In this document: one piece after another, positions 7,093 to 15,655 of the stretch | Layout of the letters: the number at the start of each line of letters is the position of its first letter | Numbering within the stretch: position 1 is the first letter of the stretch | Assembly: GCA_900318195.1 (NCBI GenBank) | Contig: ONJR01000162.1 | Location: 1 to 35,050, forward strand | Length of the DNA stretch: 35,050 bases | Direction: 5' to 3' | Origin: an uncultured Planctomycetota bacterium | GTDB taxonomy: Bacteria > Planctomycetota > Planctomycetia > Pirellulales > Thermoguttaceae | Notes under the pieces: generated by a model | Database searches by the model: none | What the model was told of the DNA's origin: nothing | Seen by the model: the letters and a program-made list of their open reading frames with translations, nothing else | Translations under genes and position numbers: made by a program

Positions 7093-9186
7093 ATGGCCAA
7101 AGAGAAACAGGTCGCAAATTTGAGCAAATTACGCAATATAGGCGTCATCGCCCATATTGACGCCGGTAAAACGACCGTTACCGAGAAAATGCTCTACTAC
7201 TCACAATTCGTCCACAAAGTCGGCATGGTAGACGCCGGAACCACTGTAACCGACTTTGATCCTGAGGAACGCGAGCGCGGCATCACGATTAACGCCGCGT
7301 GCGTTACCTTCGAATGGAATGATTTCACTTTCAATCTAATCGACACGCCCGGTCACGTCGACTTCACCGCCGAGGTCGAGCGCTCCTTGCGTATCCTCGA
7401 TGGAGGCGTCGTCGTCTTTAGCGCGCGGGAAGGCGTTGAAGCGCAGAGCGAGACCGTGTGGCGGCAGGCCGATAAGTACCATGTGCCGCGAATCGCGTTC
7501 ATTAATAAGATGGATCGCGAGGGCGCCGACTTCTACGCGGTCGTCGACGAAATAGAAAAGCGTCTCAACGCCAAACCGGTTATTGTCGCTATACCTGTAG
7601 GCGCCGGTCCGCCGCACCTGCCCGAAGCGTTTCGCGGCGTCGTCGATTTGGTCGAAATGAAGCAACTATTCTATGACGCTGAATCGCAAGGTCAGAAATT
7701 TGAGGCGCGCGAAATTGAAGACGAAATGATCGAGCAGGCGACGTTATATCGTGAAAAACTGCTCGACGATCTCTCTGTCTTCAGCGACGAAATGACAGAA
7801 CTACTACTTTCAGGCGAAGACGTTTCTGTCGACCTCATTCGCAAAACGCTACGTGAAGCGACGCTCGCCGATATGTGCGTGCCGATCTTCTGTGGCTCCG
7901 CGCTCGACGGACTAGGCGTTCAGCCCGTAATGGACGGCGTGTGCTACTATCTGCCAGCGCCGGACGATTTGCCGCCAGTCGAAGGGGTCGATCCCGCCAA
8001 CCTCGAAAAAAAGGAAACGCGCAAACCGTCGTCCTCGGAACCGTTCAGCGGTCTCATCTTCAAGATTGAAACGCACGCGCACGGCGATATGTACTTCCTG
8101 CGCGTCTACTCCGGCTCTCTTAACGCAAACTCGCGCGTTCTCAATCCTCGCGAAAAGCAGAAGGAAAATATCCCGCAAATTTGGCGTATCCAAGCGGATC
8201 ACAAGACGCTCGTCGACTCCGTTTCAGCCGGCGACATCTGCGGAGTTATTGGTCTGCGGTTTAGCGTTACGGGCGACACGCTATGCGACGTTAAACATCC
8301 TATTTTGCTCGAATCGATCGTCTTTCCGCAAACAGTTGTGTCAATGGCGATTGAACCGGAATCCTCAGACGAGCATAAGAAACTGAAGCAAGCGCTTGAA
8401 TCGATGCGTCGCCAGGATCCGACCTTCCAAGCGTCGATTAACGAGGAGACAGGTCAAACGATCGTCTCCGGTATGGGCGAATTACACCTCGAAGTCGTAA
8501 AACATCGCTTGTTGCGCGAGTACAAACTCAAAGTTCGCGTGCGCGAGCCGCGCGTGAGCTATCGCGAAACGCTCGTCGCCCCTGCTTCAGTAACGGGCGG
8601 AGGCGACCGCACGCTTGGCGGCGCGACTCATTATGCCGAAATCAACCTTACAGCAACGCCGCTCGACGATTCTCAGGACGTCCTGACAAGCATTGAATCG
8701 AACGACGAACTCTTTAAAACAGAATGGCGTGAAATTGCGATCGACGCCTTACGTGAAGAAACGCAGGGCGGCGGTGTGCTCGGCTTTCCAATTATCGGTG
8801 TAAAATTCGTCGTTACCGGCGGCTCCTTCAGCGAATCCGACACCGACGAGGCCGCTATTCGGTTCGCCGTTAGCGACGCATATCGCAAAGCGTTCGAGAC
8901 CGGAAAGTCGACGCTACTTGAGCCGATTATGCGTCAGGAAATACAAACGCCAGACGAGTACGTCGGCGACGTCGTAGGCGATATTAATCAGCGTCGCGGC
9001 GTCGTGCTCCAAACGCACTCCCGCGGTCAATTCGCTATCGTTGAGGCAGAAACGCCGCTCTCTAACCTCTTCGGGTATGCGTCCGCGCTATTAGGGCTCA
9101 CGAAAGGTCGCGCAAGTTGCTCAATGGAACTCGCTAAGTACGGTCCCGCGCCGACAGAGGTCGTTAAATCATTCATGCTCGAATAA
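7093..9186 (+). CDS. fusA: Elongation factor G, spdEFG2 / mtEFG2-like (recycling type)
   Basis: This 697-residue GTPase is full length. The G motifs are clear: P-loop AHIDAGKT at residues 20-27, switch I ending ERERGITI, DTPGHVD, and NKMD. EF-G domains II-V follow (MGELHLEVVKHRL in domain III; PIMRQEIQTPDEYVGDVVGD in domain V). VDAGTTVTDFDPEERERG and a Q-rich VEAQSETVWRQADKY segment resemble mitochondrial EF-G2 and the spdEFG2 subfamily. In Borrelia and mitochondria that type splits ribosomes with RRF and does not translocate. The companion spdEFG1-type gene is at 19723-21828. The SD is weak (GCGAG). Subfamily assignment rests on remembered motifs and needs a tree. Confidence 0.9.
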   Translation: MAKEKQVANLSKLRNIGVIAHIDAGKTTVTEKMLYYSQFVHKVGMVDAGTTVTDFDPEERERGITINAACVTFEWNDFTFNLIDTPGHVDFTAEVERSLRILDGGVVVFSAREGVEAQSETVWRQADKYHVPRIAFINKMDREGADFYAVVDEIEKRLNAKPVIVAIPVGAGPPHLPEAFRGVVDLVEMKQLFYDAESQGQKFEAREIEDEMIEQATLYREKLLDDLSVFSDEMTELLLSGEDVSVDLIRKTLREATLADMCVPIFCGSALDGLGVQPVMDGVCYYLPAPDDLPPVEGVDPANLEKKETRKPSSSEPFSGLIFKIETHAHGDMYFLRVYSGSLNANSRVLNPREKQKENIPQIWRIQADHKTLVDSVSAGDICGVIGLRFSVTGDTLCDVKHPILLESIVFPQTVVSMAIEPESSDEHKKLKQALESMRRQDPTFQASINEETGQTIVSGMGELHLEVVKHRLLREYKLKVRVREPRVSYRETLVAPASVTGGGDRTLGGATHYAEINLTATPLDDSQDVLTSIESNDELFKTEWREIAIDALREETQGGGVLGFPIIGVKFVVTGGSFSESDTDEAAIRFAVSDAYRKAFETGKSTLLEPIMRQEIQTPDEYVGDVVGDINQRRGVVLQTHSRGQFAIVEAETPLSNLFGYASALLGLTKGRASCSMELAKYGPAPTEVVKSFMLE

Positions 9187-9211
9187 TTCTGTTCGATCGC
9201 CAACTACGTCC

Positions 9212-9242
9212 AAGCCGTTTCGAGAGGAGCGGCTTTTTTTTT
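9212..9242 (+). terminator. Rho-independent terminator after EF-G (spdEFG2 type)
   Basis: AAGCCG (9212-9217) pairs with CGGCTT (9230-9235) around a twelve-base loop and runs into nine Ts. It lies 25 bases after the stop codon. Confidence 0.85.
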
Positions 9243-9264
9243 CAAGTCGCCTGTATTACGCACA

Positions 9265-9293
9265 TTGATTTAGCGCGCGGGACAGGATACAAT
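9265..9293 (+). promoter_or_regulatory. Promoter for the SIS-domain gene
   Basis: TTGATT (9265-9270), 17-base spacer, TACAAT (9288-9293). It lies 72 bases before the start codon at 9365 and directly after the preceding terminator. Confidence 0.6.
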
Positions 9294-9364
9294 ACGCATA
9301 TTAGTCGGCAACGCGGCAACGTCGCTGTCGTTTAACATAATTACTACGAATCGAAAGAGCTAAC

Positions 9365-11194
9365 ATGGAAACTTCATTTGAACGAGCGTCAACCCCTATC
9401 GAAAAGGCTGACGATTTCATCCAAAACGAGACGCAATTTCACCTCGGCGCGCTGACGACCGAACAATCTCACCCTAAAACACGAACGCTCTCACAGACGC
9501 TACAACAAGACGTCTCTGCCGGTATGAGACAACTTTACTCCGTCGACGACGATATTCCACCCGTTCTCAAATCCACGATCGCGTCCAAAGAATTCGACAG
9601 CCTCTGCGACACGCTCTACAATACGCTCAAAAACGGTGGGCGTATTAGCTTCAGTGGATGCGGCGCAACCGGTAGACTCTCTATTCTGCTCGACTCAGCC
9701 AATAAGAAATTCTGCCGAACGAGCGTCGAAAAGCTACCGAACCGCGCTGACTTCTTTCGAAAGCTCGCCGCCCAGACGAACGCTATTATGACTGGCGGCG
9801 ATTTTGCCCTCATTCGATCCGTCGAAAGTTTCGAAGACTTCATTTCATTCGGCTATCATCAATACAAGCAGGCTGGAATTAAGGAAAACGACGCGCTCGT
9901 CGCTATCAGTGAAGGTGGAGAAACCTCGTCCGTCATAGGCACAATTCACGCCGCGCTCGACGCAGGTATTCCCGCGTTCTTCCTATTCAATAACCCGTCA
10001 GACCTCATGGCGGCGCGTGTCGAACGATCGCGAAAAGTTATCGAAGATCCGCGCGTTACCGTCGTCAACCTTACAACTGGTCCCATGGCGATCGCCGGCT
10101 CGACTCGTATGCAGGCGACAACGATTGAGCTACTGGTGGCTGGATTCGCCTACGAAGCGGCGCTGAACAAGCTTCTGCAGGAGGAACTGTCTCCAGCTGA
10201 ACTCCAAACCCTAAACGTCGACCTTAAGACTCCGGAAGAGAAAGCGGCGGACTTCGATCGTATGCTACAGGAGATACGCTCGGAAGCTAACGTCGAAACT
10301 GCAGCAAGGTATGTCGAATTCGAATGCGACCTATACAAGCGCGGCGGGCGAGTAACCTACTTTGCGCGCGACTACTCGCTCGATATCTTTACCGATACGA
10401 CGGAACGTTCCCCAACCTTTAAGACGCCGCCCTTCCGCTCCCTTGACGAGACCGACGCGCCAGCCCCTTGGGCGTTCGTAAAAGACCCTATTCGTAGCGC
10501 CAAAGACGCATGGATCTGGCTACTAGGCGGGGTTGAACCGCGATGCCTTGAATGGAACGCCGACGACTATCGCGCCATGGGCGGCGTGCAAGCGCAAATT
10601 AACGATCCGCCTAAAATCGGTCGTCAAACGGTCTACCGTTTTCCAATAGGTAACGAAGACGATCCCTCGCGGTATGCAGAAACGCCAAATGTAGCCGTCG
10701 CAGTACTGGCAGACTCGGAAACCAATCTTTGGGGTAAACCTTCTAATCCCTGGTTTGACGCATATCTCAAATGCTCCGCTCCCTTCGAATGCCGCGCCGC
10801 ATTTCTTATTAAAAACACTCTTGAAGAAGACAACGCGCAGCCAGTTAGTAACGTCAAAGAGTTTGTCTTTACCATGGCTATTCCCTCTACCCCGCTTGAC
10901 GTCTTTGTTCACATAGCGCTCAAACTCACGCTGAACAACATATCGACGGCGACAATGGGTAAATTCGGACGACTCAACGGCAACTGGATGGCTCACGTCG
11001 ACGCAACTAATAAAAAACTCATCGATCGTAGCGTGAGACTTGTCTCTGAAATCGGAAAGGTTGACTATCGCACGGCGTGCATAACGCTCTTTGAAGCCCT
11101 TGAAGAAATGGAAGGTTGGTCGCTCGAGCGCAAAAAAACGATCTCGCCGGCGGCGTACGCTGTGGAAATATTGGCGAAAAAAAGCCGCAATTAG
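9365..11194 (+). CDS. MurQ/GCKR-family tandem SIS sugar-phosphate protein
   Basis: The 609-residue protein carries the MurQ/glucokinase-regulator signature GCGATGRLS (residues 98-106), TGGDFALIRSVE, an SIS-type AISEGGETS loop, and TGPMAIAGSTRMQATT. MurQ etherases are about 300 residues; this length and the second half fit the two-SIS layout of animal GCKR. By alignment from memory with E. coli MurQ, the glutamate after GRLGVLDAS (E83) is Ala112 here, while the second glutamate (SVE) is kept. Loss of E83 also occurs in GCKR. The protein may therefore bind a sugar phosphate, perhaps regulating a kinase, and not cleave MurNAc-6-P. It is cytoplasmic, with no signal peptide, in its own transcription unit. 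A weak SD (AAAGAG) precedes ATG. Confidence 0.8.
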   Translation: METSFERASTPIEKADDFIQNETQFHLGALTTEQSHPKTRTLSQTLQQDVSAGMRQLYSVDDDIPPVLKSTIASKEFDSLCDTLYNTLKNGGRISFSGCGATGRLSILLDSANKKFCRTSVEKLPNRADFFRKLAAQTNAIMTGGDFALIRSVESFEDFISFGYHQYKQAGIKENDALVAISEGGETSSVIGTIHAALDAGIPAFFLFNNPSDLMAARVERSRKVIEDPRVTVVNLTTGPMAIAGSTRMQATTIELLVAGFAYEAALNKLLQEELSPAELQTLNVDLKTPEEKAADFDRMLQEIRSEANVETAARYVEFECDLYKRGGRVTYFARDYSLDIFTDTTERSPTFKTPPFRSLDETDAPAPWAFVKDPIRSAKDAWIWLLGGVEPRCLEWNADDYRAMGGVQAQINDPPKIGRQTVYRFPIGNEDDPSRYAETPNVAVAVLADSETNLWGKPSNPWFDAYLKCSAPFECRAAFLIKNTLEEDNAQPVSNVKEFVFTMAIPSTPLDVFVHIALKLTLNNISTATMGKFGRLNGNWMAHVDATNKKLIDRSVRLVSEIGKVDYRTACITLFEALEEMEGWSLERKKTISPAAYAVEILAKKSRN

Positions 11195-11226
11195 CAAAAA
11201 GAGCAGCGCTCAACAAAGCAAGCTAC

Positions 11227-11254
11227 TTGACGGAAATGCGGTTTGGGGTATAAT
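11227..11254 (+). promoter_or_regulatory. Promoter of the riboswitch-thi4 unit
   Basis: TTGACG (11227-11232), 16 bases, perfect TATAAT (11249-11254). The start of transcription would fall near 11261, some 30 bases ahead of the TPP riboswitch. This is among the best sigma70-like promoters in the window. Confidence 0.75.
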
Positions 11255-11293
11255 GCCTATTACTCCAGTCGGGTTTGTTTCGACTGTGGCAAT

Positions 11294-11373
11294 GTAATGG
11301 GGGCGCTTTGCACGTGCAAGGCTGAGAAGTACCCCTTGAACCTGCTCCGGATAATGCCGGCGAAGGAAATTAC
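11294..11373 (+). promoter_or_regulatory. TPP riboswitch (THI element)
   Basis: The core consensus is nearly complete: GGGGGCGC, then GGCTGAGA (11320-11327), ACCCCTTGAACCTG (11331-11344), and CCGGATAATGCCGGCGAAGGA. Helix P1 closes with GTAAT (11294-11298) against ATTAC (11369-11373). It senses thiamin pyrophosphate and should shut down thi4 when the cofactor is plentiful. No T-tract terminator lies between the aptamer and the start codon, so control of translation is more likely (see the hairpin at 11431-11454). Confidence 0.95.
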
Positions 11374-11430
11374 GCCCGAGTGTTGCGCCTCGTATCTTGC
11401 GACGCGTTGGACAGTATCGAGTTTGTCAGT

Positions 11431-11454
11431 TTCTTTCGACCGCGCGAGAAAGGA
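11431..11454 (+). promoter_or_regulatory. Putative Shine-Dalgarno-masking hairpin of thi4
   Basis: TTCTTTC (11431-11437) can pair with GAAAGGA (11448-11454), six Watson-Crick pairs plus one wobble, around a ten-base loop. GAAAGGA contains the only good ribosome binding site for thi4 (13 bases before ATG at 11468). This could be the expression platform of the TPP riboswitch; the link to ligand binding is inferred. Confidence 0.5.
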
Positions 11455-11467
11455 TAAAGTTTTAGTT

Positions 11468-12259
11468 ATGGCTGAACATCTTGAAAACATCGTTTCCGCC
11501 GCGATCGTATCGTCCTTCAGCGCTAAGTTGCTGGAAAATCTCAATGTCGACGTTGCAGTAGTCGGCGCCGGTCCTTCTGGTCTCGTCGCCGCCAAAACAC
11601 TTGCGGAACGCGGTTTGAAAACGGTCGTCTTCGAACGTAAGTTGGCGCCAGGCGGCGGAGTCTGGGGCGGTGGAATGCTGTTTAACGAAGTCGTCGTCCA
11701 GGAAGAAGCGAAAGCTATTCTAGACGAATTCAAGATTCGCTCCGTCGCTATTCCAACTGCGCCCGGCTATTATACGGTCGACAGCGTCGAACTTGCGAGC
11801 GGTCTTACCTTTGGCGCAGTACAGGCGGGCGCCAAAATCTTTAACGCCGTCAGCGTTGAAGACGTCGCCTTTAAGGACGAGCGTATTAGCGGTCTTGTTA
11901 TCAACTGGACTCCGGTCGAACGTTTGCAAATGCACGTCGATCCGCTAGTTGTAATCACCAAAGCGGTACTCGATGGAACAGGACATCCGTGCGAGGTGCT
12001 CAATCTTGTCCAGCGCAAGGCGCGCGTGCGCCTCAATACCCCGACAGGCGAGATCCTTGGAGAACGCCCCATGCAAGCTGCGACCGGCGAGATCACTACG
12101 GTTGAAAATACTGCCGAGTACTATCCAGGCGTCTTCGCGTCTGGAATGAGCGCCAACAACGTTATGGGCGGCTATCGCATGGGACCGATTTTCGGTGGAA
12201 TGCTTCGCTCTGGAAAACGCGCGGCAGCGCTCATCGAGGAAGCAATTAAGAAACTCTAA
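11468..12259 (+). CDS. thi4: Thi4 thiazole synthase, His-type (sulfide-dependent)
   Basis: Thi4 makes adenosine diphospho-5-(2-thiazole), the thiazole precursor of thiamin, from NAD, glycine and sulfur. The 263-residue protein shows the dinucleotide-binding GAGPSG (33-38), [10 protein letters not shown] (61-70) and a C-terminal [18 protein letters not shown]. At the position where yeast Thi4 uses a sacrificial cysteine, this protein has QMHVDP with His156, as in Methanocaldococcus Thi4. Such enzymes use free sulfide and turn over many times, which suits an anoxic cell. I start at ATG 11468, because the longer open frame would translate through the riboswitch. A strong terminator follows, so it is a single-gene unit. 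Confidence 0.95.
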   Translation: MAEHLENIVSAAIVSSFSAKLLENLNVDVAVVGAGPSGLVAAKTLAERGLKTVVFERKLAPGGGVWGGGMLFNEVVVQEEAKAILDEFKIRSVAIPTAPGYYTVDSVELASGLTFGAVQAGAKIFNAVSVEDVAFKDERISGLVINWTPVERLQMHVDPLVVITKAVLDGTGHPCEVLNLVQRKARVRLNTPTGEILGERPMQAATGEITTVENTAEYYPGVFASGMSANNVMGGYRMGPIFGGMLRSGKRAAALIEEAIKKL

Positions 12260-12295
12260 CGTCCGGCTTCCTTTAACGTTGTAATACTATCACAG

Positions 12296-12330
12296 CCGAT
12301 CGCTCGGCTTGGCTAGAGCGATCGGTTTTT
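12296..12330 (+). terminator. Rho-independent terminator after thi4
   Basis: CCGATCGCTC (12296-12305) pairs perfectly with GAGCGATCGG (12316-12325), a 10-bp stem with a ten-base loop, followed by five Ts. Confidence 0.9.
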
Positions 12331-12436
12331 ATTGTGCCGCACAACATGGTTCGCTTTCTTATCGTCGTCAAAGACCTATCACAGTTGAGGCTTATAATAA
12401 CGATCTGCTATCGACCGTCGCTATGGTAATTTAAAG

Positions 12437-12453
12437 AGCATACTTACTATGCT
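12437..12453 (-). terminator. Weak hairpin after the LptF/G-like gene
   Basis: AGCATA and TATGCT form a 6-bp stem with a five-base loop, 18 bases past the stop of the minus-strand permease gene. On that strand it is followed by CTTTAAATT, a poor T run, so it may be only a partial terminator. Confidence 0.3.
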
Positions 12454-12470
12454 GCACAATTTAACAAGCG

Positions 12471-13646
12471 CTATTCCCTTTTTCTGAAAATCTCACAGTA
12501 AAGGTTAGCCGTTACAGGTAGGAAAATTACCAAGGGACCCCATACGGCAATTGCCGCGCTTCGGTATTTATTCGCCAGCATAGGCGCCAAAAACGCCGTA
12601 ACAGCCACATAGCACACGGTGATCAAGAAGGAATATCCATACATTTTACTCGACGGACGCCCATAATAAACGCCCAACGAGAATAATGAAATACCGATAA
12701 AGATCGGAAGAATATCGGAAAAAGGACGAACCATTCGCGTGTATATTGACGCGGCTATTTCAGAAACATGATTAGAATGGGACGGGTCGTCGATCGCGTC
12801 AAATAATTCCTGTAAAGACGCATATTTCACCCAATTTGAGCCGCCGACCATTTGCCGAGGAGTAATATTCGTTGTAATATAGAGCTCGTCGCTTTTTAGA
12901 AGGTGATCGTCATAAGGAGTGTATATTACAATTCTCTCGTTTTCATCGCCTTTTCTTTTAATGGACGGATTCTTCAACATTTCAGTCGGACTCGTTACTC
13001 CTCGTAAAAGCCAGCCCGCCGGTCGACCGTCTAATGACGGATTAAAGACCGCTGAATCTGCGTTAATTACATTACCATATTCATTAAAATCCTGAGGTAG
13101 AGCAACTTTAGCTCGAATTAGCGTTCCGTTCAAAAGATTCAATTTATCGCCGTCTATTGTGATCTGAACGTCGTCGTCAAGGATTCGATAGACGTCGTAT
13201 TCTTCTACTCCCGCAATAAACTCCTTAGAACGCAACATCATTCTTTCTAATTGATTAGGAAGATATAACTCTCGGAAGGCTGTAAATAATCCGCTAGCAA
13301 TAAGCCCGCAGACAATGAGCGGAAGTGTGAATCGCGCCGGCGAAATCCCCATTGCCATTAATGAAATTACTTCCTTACGATTCTCCATCGCAGTGAGAGT
13401 AACTACGATCGTAATAAGCAATAGCGCCGGAAGAAAGACGTCAAGATATCGAAAGACCATTACCATGTAGTACTCAAGAACTCCCTTCATTTTATCCCAA
13501 AAAGGAAGTTCAAGAGAGGTTATATTGCTCATGTTTGCAGTTGAATCGATAAGAGCAATACCGCTAAAAAAGCCAAGAACCAGTAACACAAAGCATGTCA
13601 TAGCTTTTTTAAAAACGTATTTATCATAGATTCTCGATAAAAACAT
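12471..13646 (-). CDS. LptF/LptG (YjgP/YjgQ) family permease
   Basis: The 391-residue protein has the family layout: an N-terminal helix after RIYDKYVFKKA, helices near 60-80 and 95-125, a long periplasmic domain (about 140-290) and three C-terminal helices (FSDILPIFIGISLFSLGVYY, YSFLITVCYVAVTAF, and a last one before NLYCEIF). The motif ENRKEVISLMAMGISP follows the third helix, as in LptF and LptG, which with LptB2 extract lipopolysaccharide from the inner membrane. It cannot be assigned to F or G from sequence alone, and no lptB or partner is nearby. It is last in a minus-strand block, 44 bp after the SNF2 helicase gene. Confidence 0.85.
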   Translation of the reverse strand: MFLSRIYDKYVFKKAMTCFVLLVLGFFSGIALIDSTANMSNITSLELPFWDKMKGVLEYYMVMVFRYLDVFLPALLLITIVVTLTAMENRKEVISLMAMGISPARFTLPLIVCGLIASGLFTAFRELYLPNQLERMMLRSKEFIAGVEEYDVYRILDDDVQITIDGDKLNLLNGTLIRAKVALPQDFNEYGNVINADSAVFNPSLDGRPAGWLLRGVTSPTEMLKNPSIKRKGDENERIVIYTPYDDHLLKSDELYITTNITPRQMVGGSNWVKYASLQELFDAIDDPSHSNHVSEIAASIYTRMVRPFSDILPIFIGISLFSLGVYYGRPSSKMYGYSFLITVCYVAVTAFLAPMLANKYRSAAIAVWGPLVIFLPVTANLYCEIFRKRE

Positions 13647-13690
13647 ATTTAAGTCTCCCCACGCAAAACATACCAGTAAAGGTAGTTAGT

Positions 13691-15589
13691 TTATGATTTC
13701 GATTTATCAAGGCTCTTTCGTTTTGGCGCTTTAATATTGAACAGCCCAAAGATTTCGTCTTGACTCAAACCCATGGAATAATTCAACCCCTTGGCGTCGG
13801 AAAGTATTGCTTCTGATAACATTCTTTTCTCCGTAAGAATGCGATCGATCTTCTCTTCAATTGTATCGATAGCGACAAACCGCGTTACGGTAACAGGACC
13901 AGCCGCTCCGATGCGGTGCGCGCGATTAATCGCCTGATCTTCCACCGCAGGATTCCACCATCTGTCAAACAGAAAGACGTACTCTGCAAATTGCAAATTG
14001 AGTCCCACGCTGCCGGCGCCGTAACTCATAAGAATCACATGAGATTGAGAGTCGCTACGGAATCGTTCTATTACCGAGTCGCGTTCTTTAGGAGAAGTCT
14101 GACCATGATACTCTAACGGGCCAAACCTCCTAAGTTTACCGCTCAACCATTTAATCGTTTGCACCCATTGGCTGAAAACAATCGCCTTGCGTCCACTCGC
14201 GGCAATTTCCTCAAGATCCGCCTCCAGACGTTCTAACTTTGCGCTTTCGTCCGTCGCAGGATCATAGTTACATATCTGCTTCAATCTCAAAATGAGTTCA
14301 AACGCGTGTTGCAAAGTAACTGAATCGCCCATAGCGTTTAATCTAATCTCGCCTTCCTCCTGGGCAAGACGATACGTTTCATACTGTTCGTCGGTAAGCT
14401 CGATTCGCGCGTCCCGAATTAACTTTGGCGGCAAATCCTTCAGGACTTTATCCTTCGTACGTCGCAAAATATGATCGCCGACTAACTTACTTATCTGACT
14501 CGGTCGTAGCCCCGACTCCAAATAACCAGGCGATAGGAATTCAAAGATCCCAACGAGATCCTCCGCCGAATTCTCTACCGGCGTTCCCGTAAGAGCCCAA
14601 CTTCGCCTACGCGGTATTGCGCGAGCGGCTATTGACGTCGCGTTGGATTTATTTTTGATACGTTGCGACTCATCCAGTACGACGAGATCGAAAACGACTT
14701 TCGCCCCACCCGGCGGATCGAAAAACTCGTGATCGCGGCTAAGCAACTCGTAATTTGCAATCCGTAACGGCGCGCGTTTAAGCTCCCACAACCATTTGCG
14801 TCGCTCGCTCTTGCCTTCTATTACTTGAACGGGTATTTCGGGCGCCCACAATTCAAATTCGCGCGTCCAATTCGTAACGAGCGGCTTAGGACACACAAGT
14901 AAGACATTTCGGCACTCTCCGCTTCTGAAGAGTAGTCTAATAGTCGTGATCGCTTGCATAGTCTTTCCGAGTCCCATTTCGTCGGCTAGTATAGCGCAAC
15001 GAGCGCCGTACAGAAAAGCGATACCTTGCTTTTGATATGCAAACGGCTCAAATGGAGTTTCCAAGAGTCGACGCCCTAGCCAGGTTTCAATTGGCGGCTG
15101 TAAAATATATCCTAATCGATCCTCCATTTTAACAACGTCGCTCGGCACGCGTATCCGCGTCGGATCTTTCGGCGCCTCAAAGTACTCCTTTGCGACTTCA
15201 TCTTGTTTTTGTTCGTCAGATTGTGCGATCTCCTCTTGACGCTTAATTTTCCACTCGTCATCGAGCTCTTGCGCGTCCTCGCTTTCTCCTCCGTTCAGTA
15301 GTTCTTCAATCGGTGAAAAAAAGAAACTGTCGATATTAGCGGCGCTCCTTATCCTGCCCATAACAGGAGACGAAAAGACGCGCGGCGCAAGAGAAGACAA
15401 TGTCGAACGAAGCGAATGCGTTTCTATCTTCAGACGCTTGCCTTCACGATTAAGCAACGCATGAGGACACGCAACGCTTAATGTTTTCGGTTGCGTAACG
15501 CGGCGATTCCAAGAGCGCACAACAATTTGCAACGGAGGCGTTCCACAGCCGACGTCGTTATGCATGACACGATTTTCTCCGAATTCCAT
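13691..15589 (-). CDS. SNF2/RapA-like helicase
   Basis: This is a SWI2/SNF2 ATPase of about 632 residues with both RecA-like lobes: Walker A ADEMGLGKTMQ near residue 205, motif Ia LVCPKPLVTNW, Walker B LVVLDESQRIKN (DESQ in place of DEAH), motif III ALTGTPVEN, a C-lobe KAIVFSQWVQ, motif V GSVGLNLQ and motif VI AINRAHRIGA. SNF2 proteins translocate on duplex DNA and remodel bound proteins; the bacterial role here is unknown. The first 190 residues are an acidic, poorly conserved extension with no SWIM or zinc-finger motif. The start is uncertain: TTG at 15625, ATG at 15589 (chosen; purine-rich AGAAGAGA upstream) or ATG at 15565 are possible. It follows the unknown gene at 15656 closely, so co-transcription is likely. 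Confidence 0.9.
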   Translation of the reverse strand: MEFGENRVMHNDVGCGTPPLQIVVRSWNRRVTQPKTLSVACPHALLNREGKRLKIETHSLRSTLSSLAPRVFSSPVMGRIRSAANIDSFFFSPIEELLNGGESEDAQELDDEWKIKRQEEIAQSDEQKQDEVAKEYFEAPKDPTRIRVPSDVVKMEDRLGYILQPPIETWLGRRLLETPFEPFAYQKQGIAFLYGARCAILADEMGLGKTMQAITTIRLLFRSGECRNVLLVCPKPLVTNWTREFELWAPEIPVQVIEGKSERRKWLWELKRAPLRIANYELLSRDHEFFDPPGGAKVVFDLVVLDESQRIKNKSNATSIAARAIPRRRSWALTGTPVENSAEDLVGIFEFLSPGYLESGLRPSQISKLVGDHILRRTKDKVLKDLPPKLIRDARIELTDEQYETYRLAQEEGEIRLNAMGDSVTLQHAFELILRLKQICNYDPATDESAKLERLEADLEEIAASGRKAIVFSQWVQTIKWLSGKLRRFGPLEYHGQTSPKERDSVIERFRSDSQSHVILMSYGAGSVGLNLQFAEYVFLFDRWWNPAVEDQAINRAHRIGAAGPVTVTRFVAIDTIEEKIDRILTEKRMLSEAILSDAKGLNYSMGLSQDEIFGLFNIKAPKRKSLDKSKS

Positions 15590-15655
15590 TCGTAAATCTC
15601 TTCTTGTCCATTCCCGTTCTTGCAAAGCATAAAGCCGACGCCAAGCGACAACGTA

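Noticed and set aside
10523..11197. 224-codon minus-strand frame
   Set aside because: It is the antisense shadow of the SIS gene; the plus-strand product has clear family motifs throughout.
11243..11467. N-terminal extension of thi4 from an upstream start
   Set aside because: The extension would be translated from the TPP riboswitch itself; the frame is open by chance, and Thi4 homologues start near 11468.
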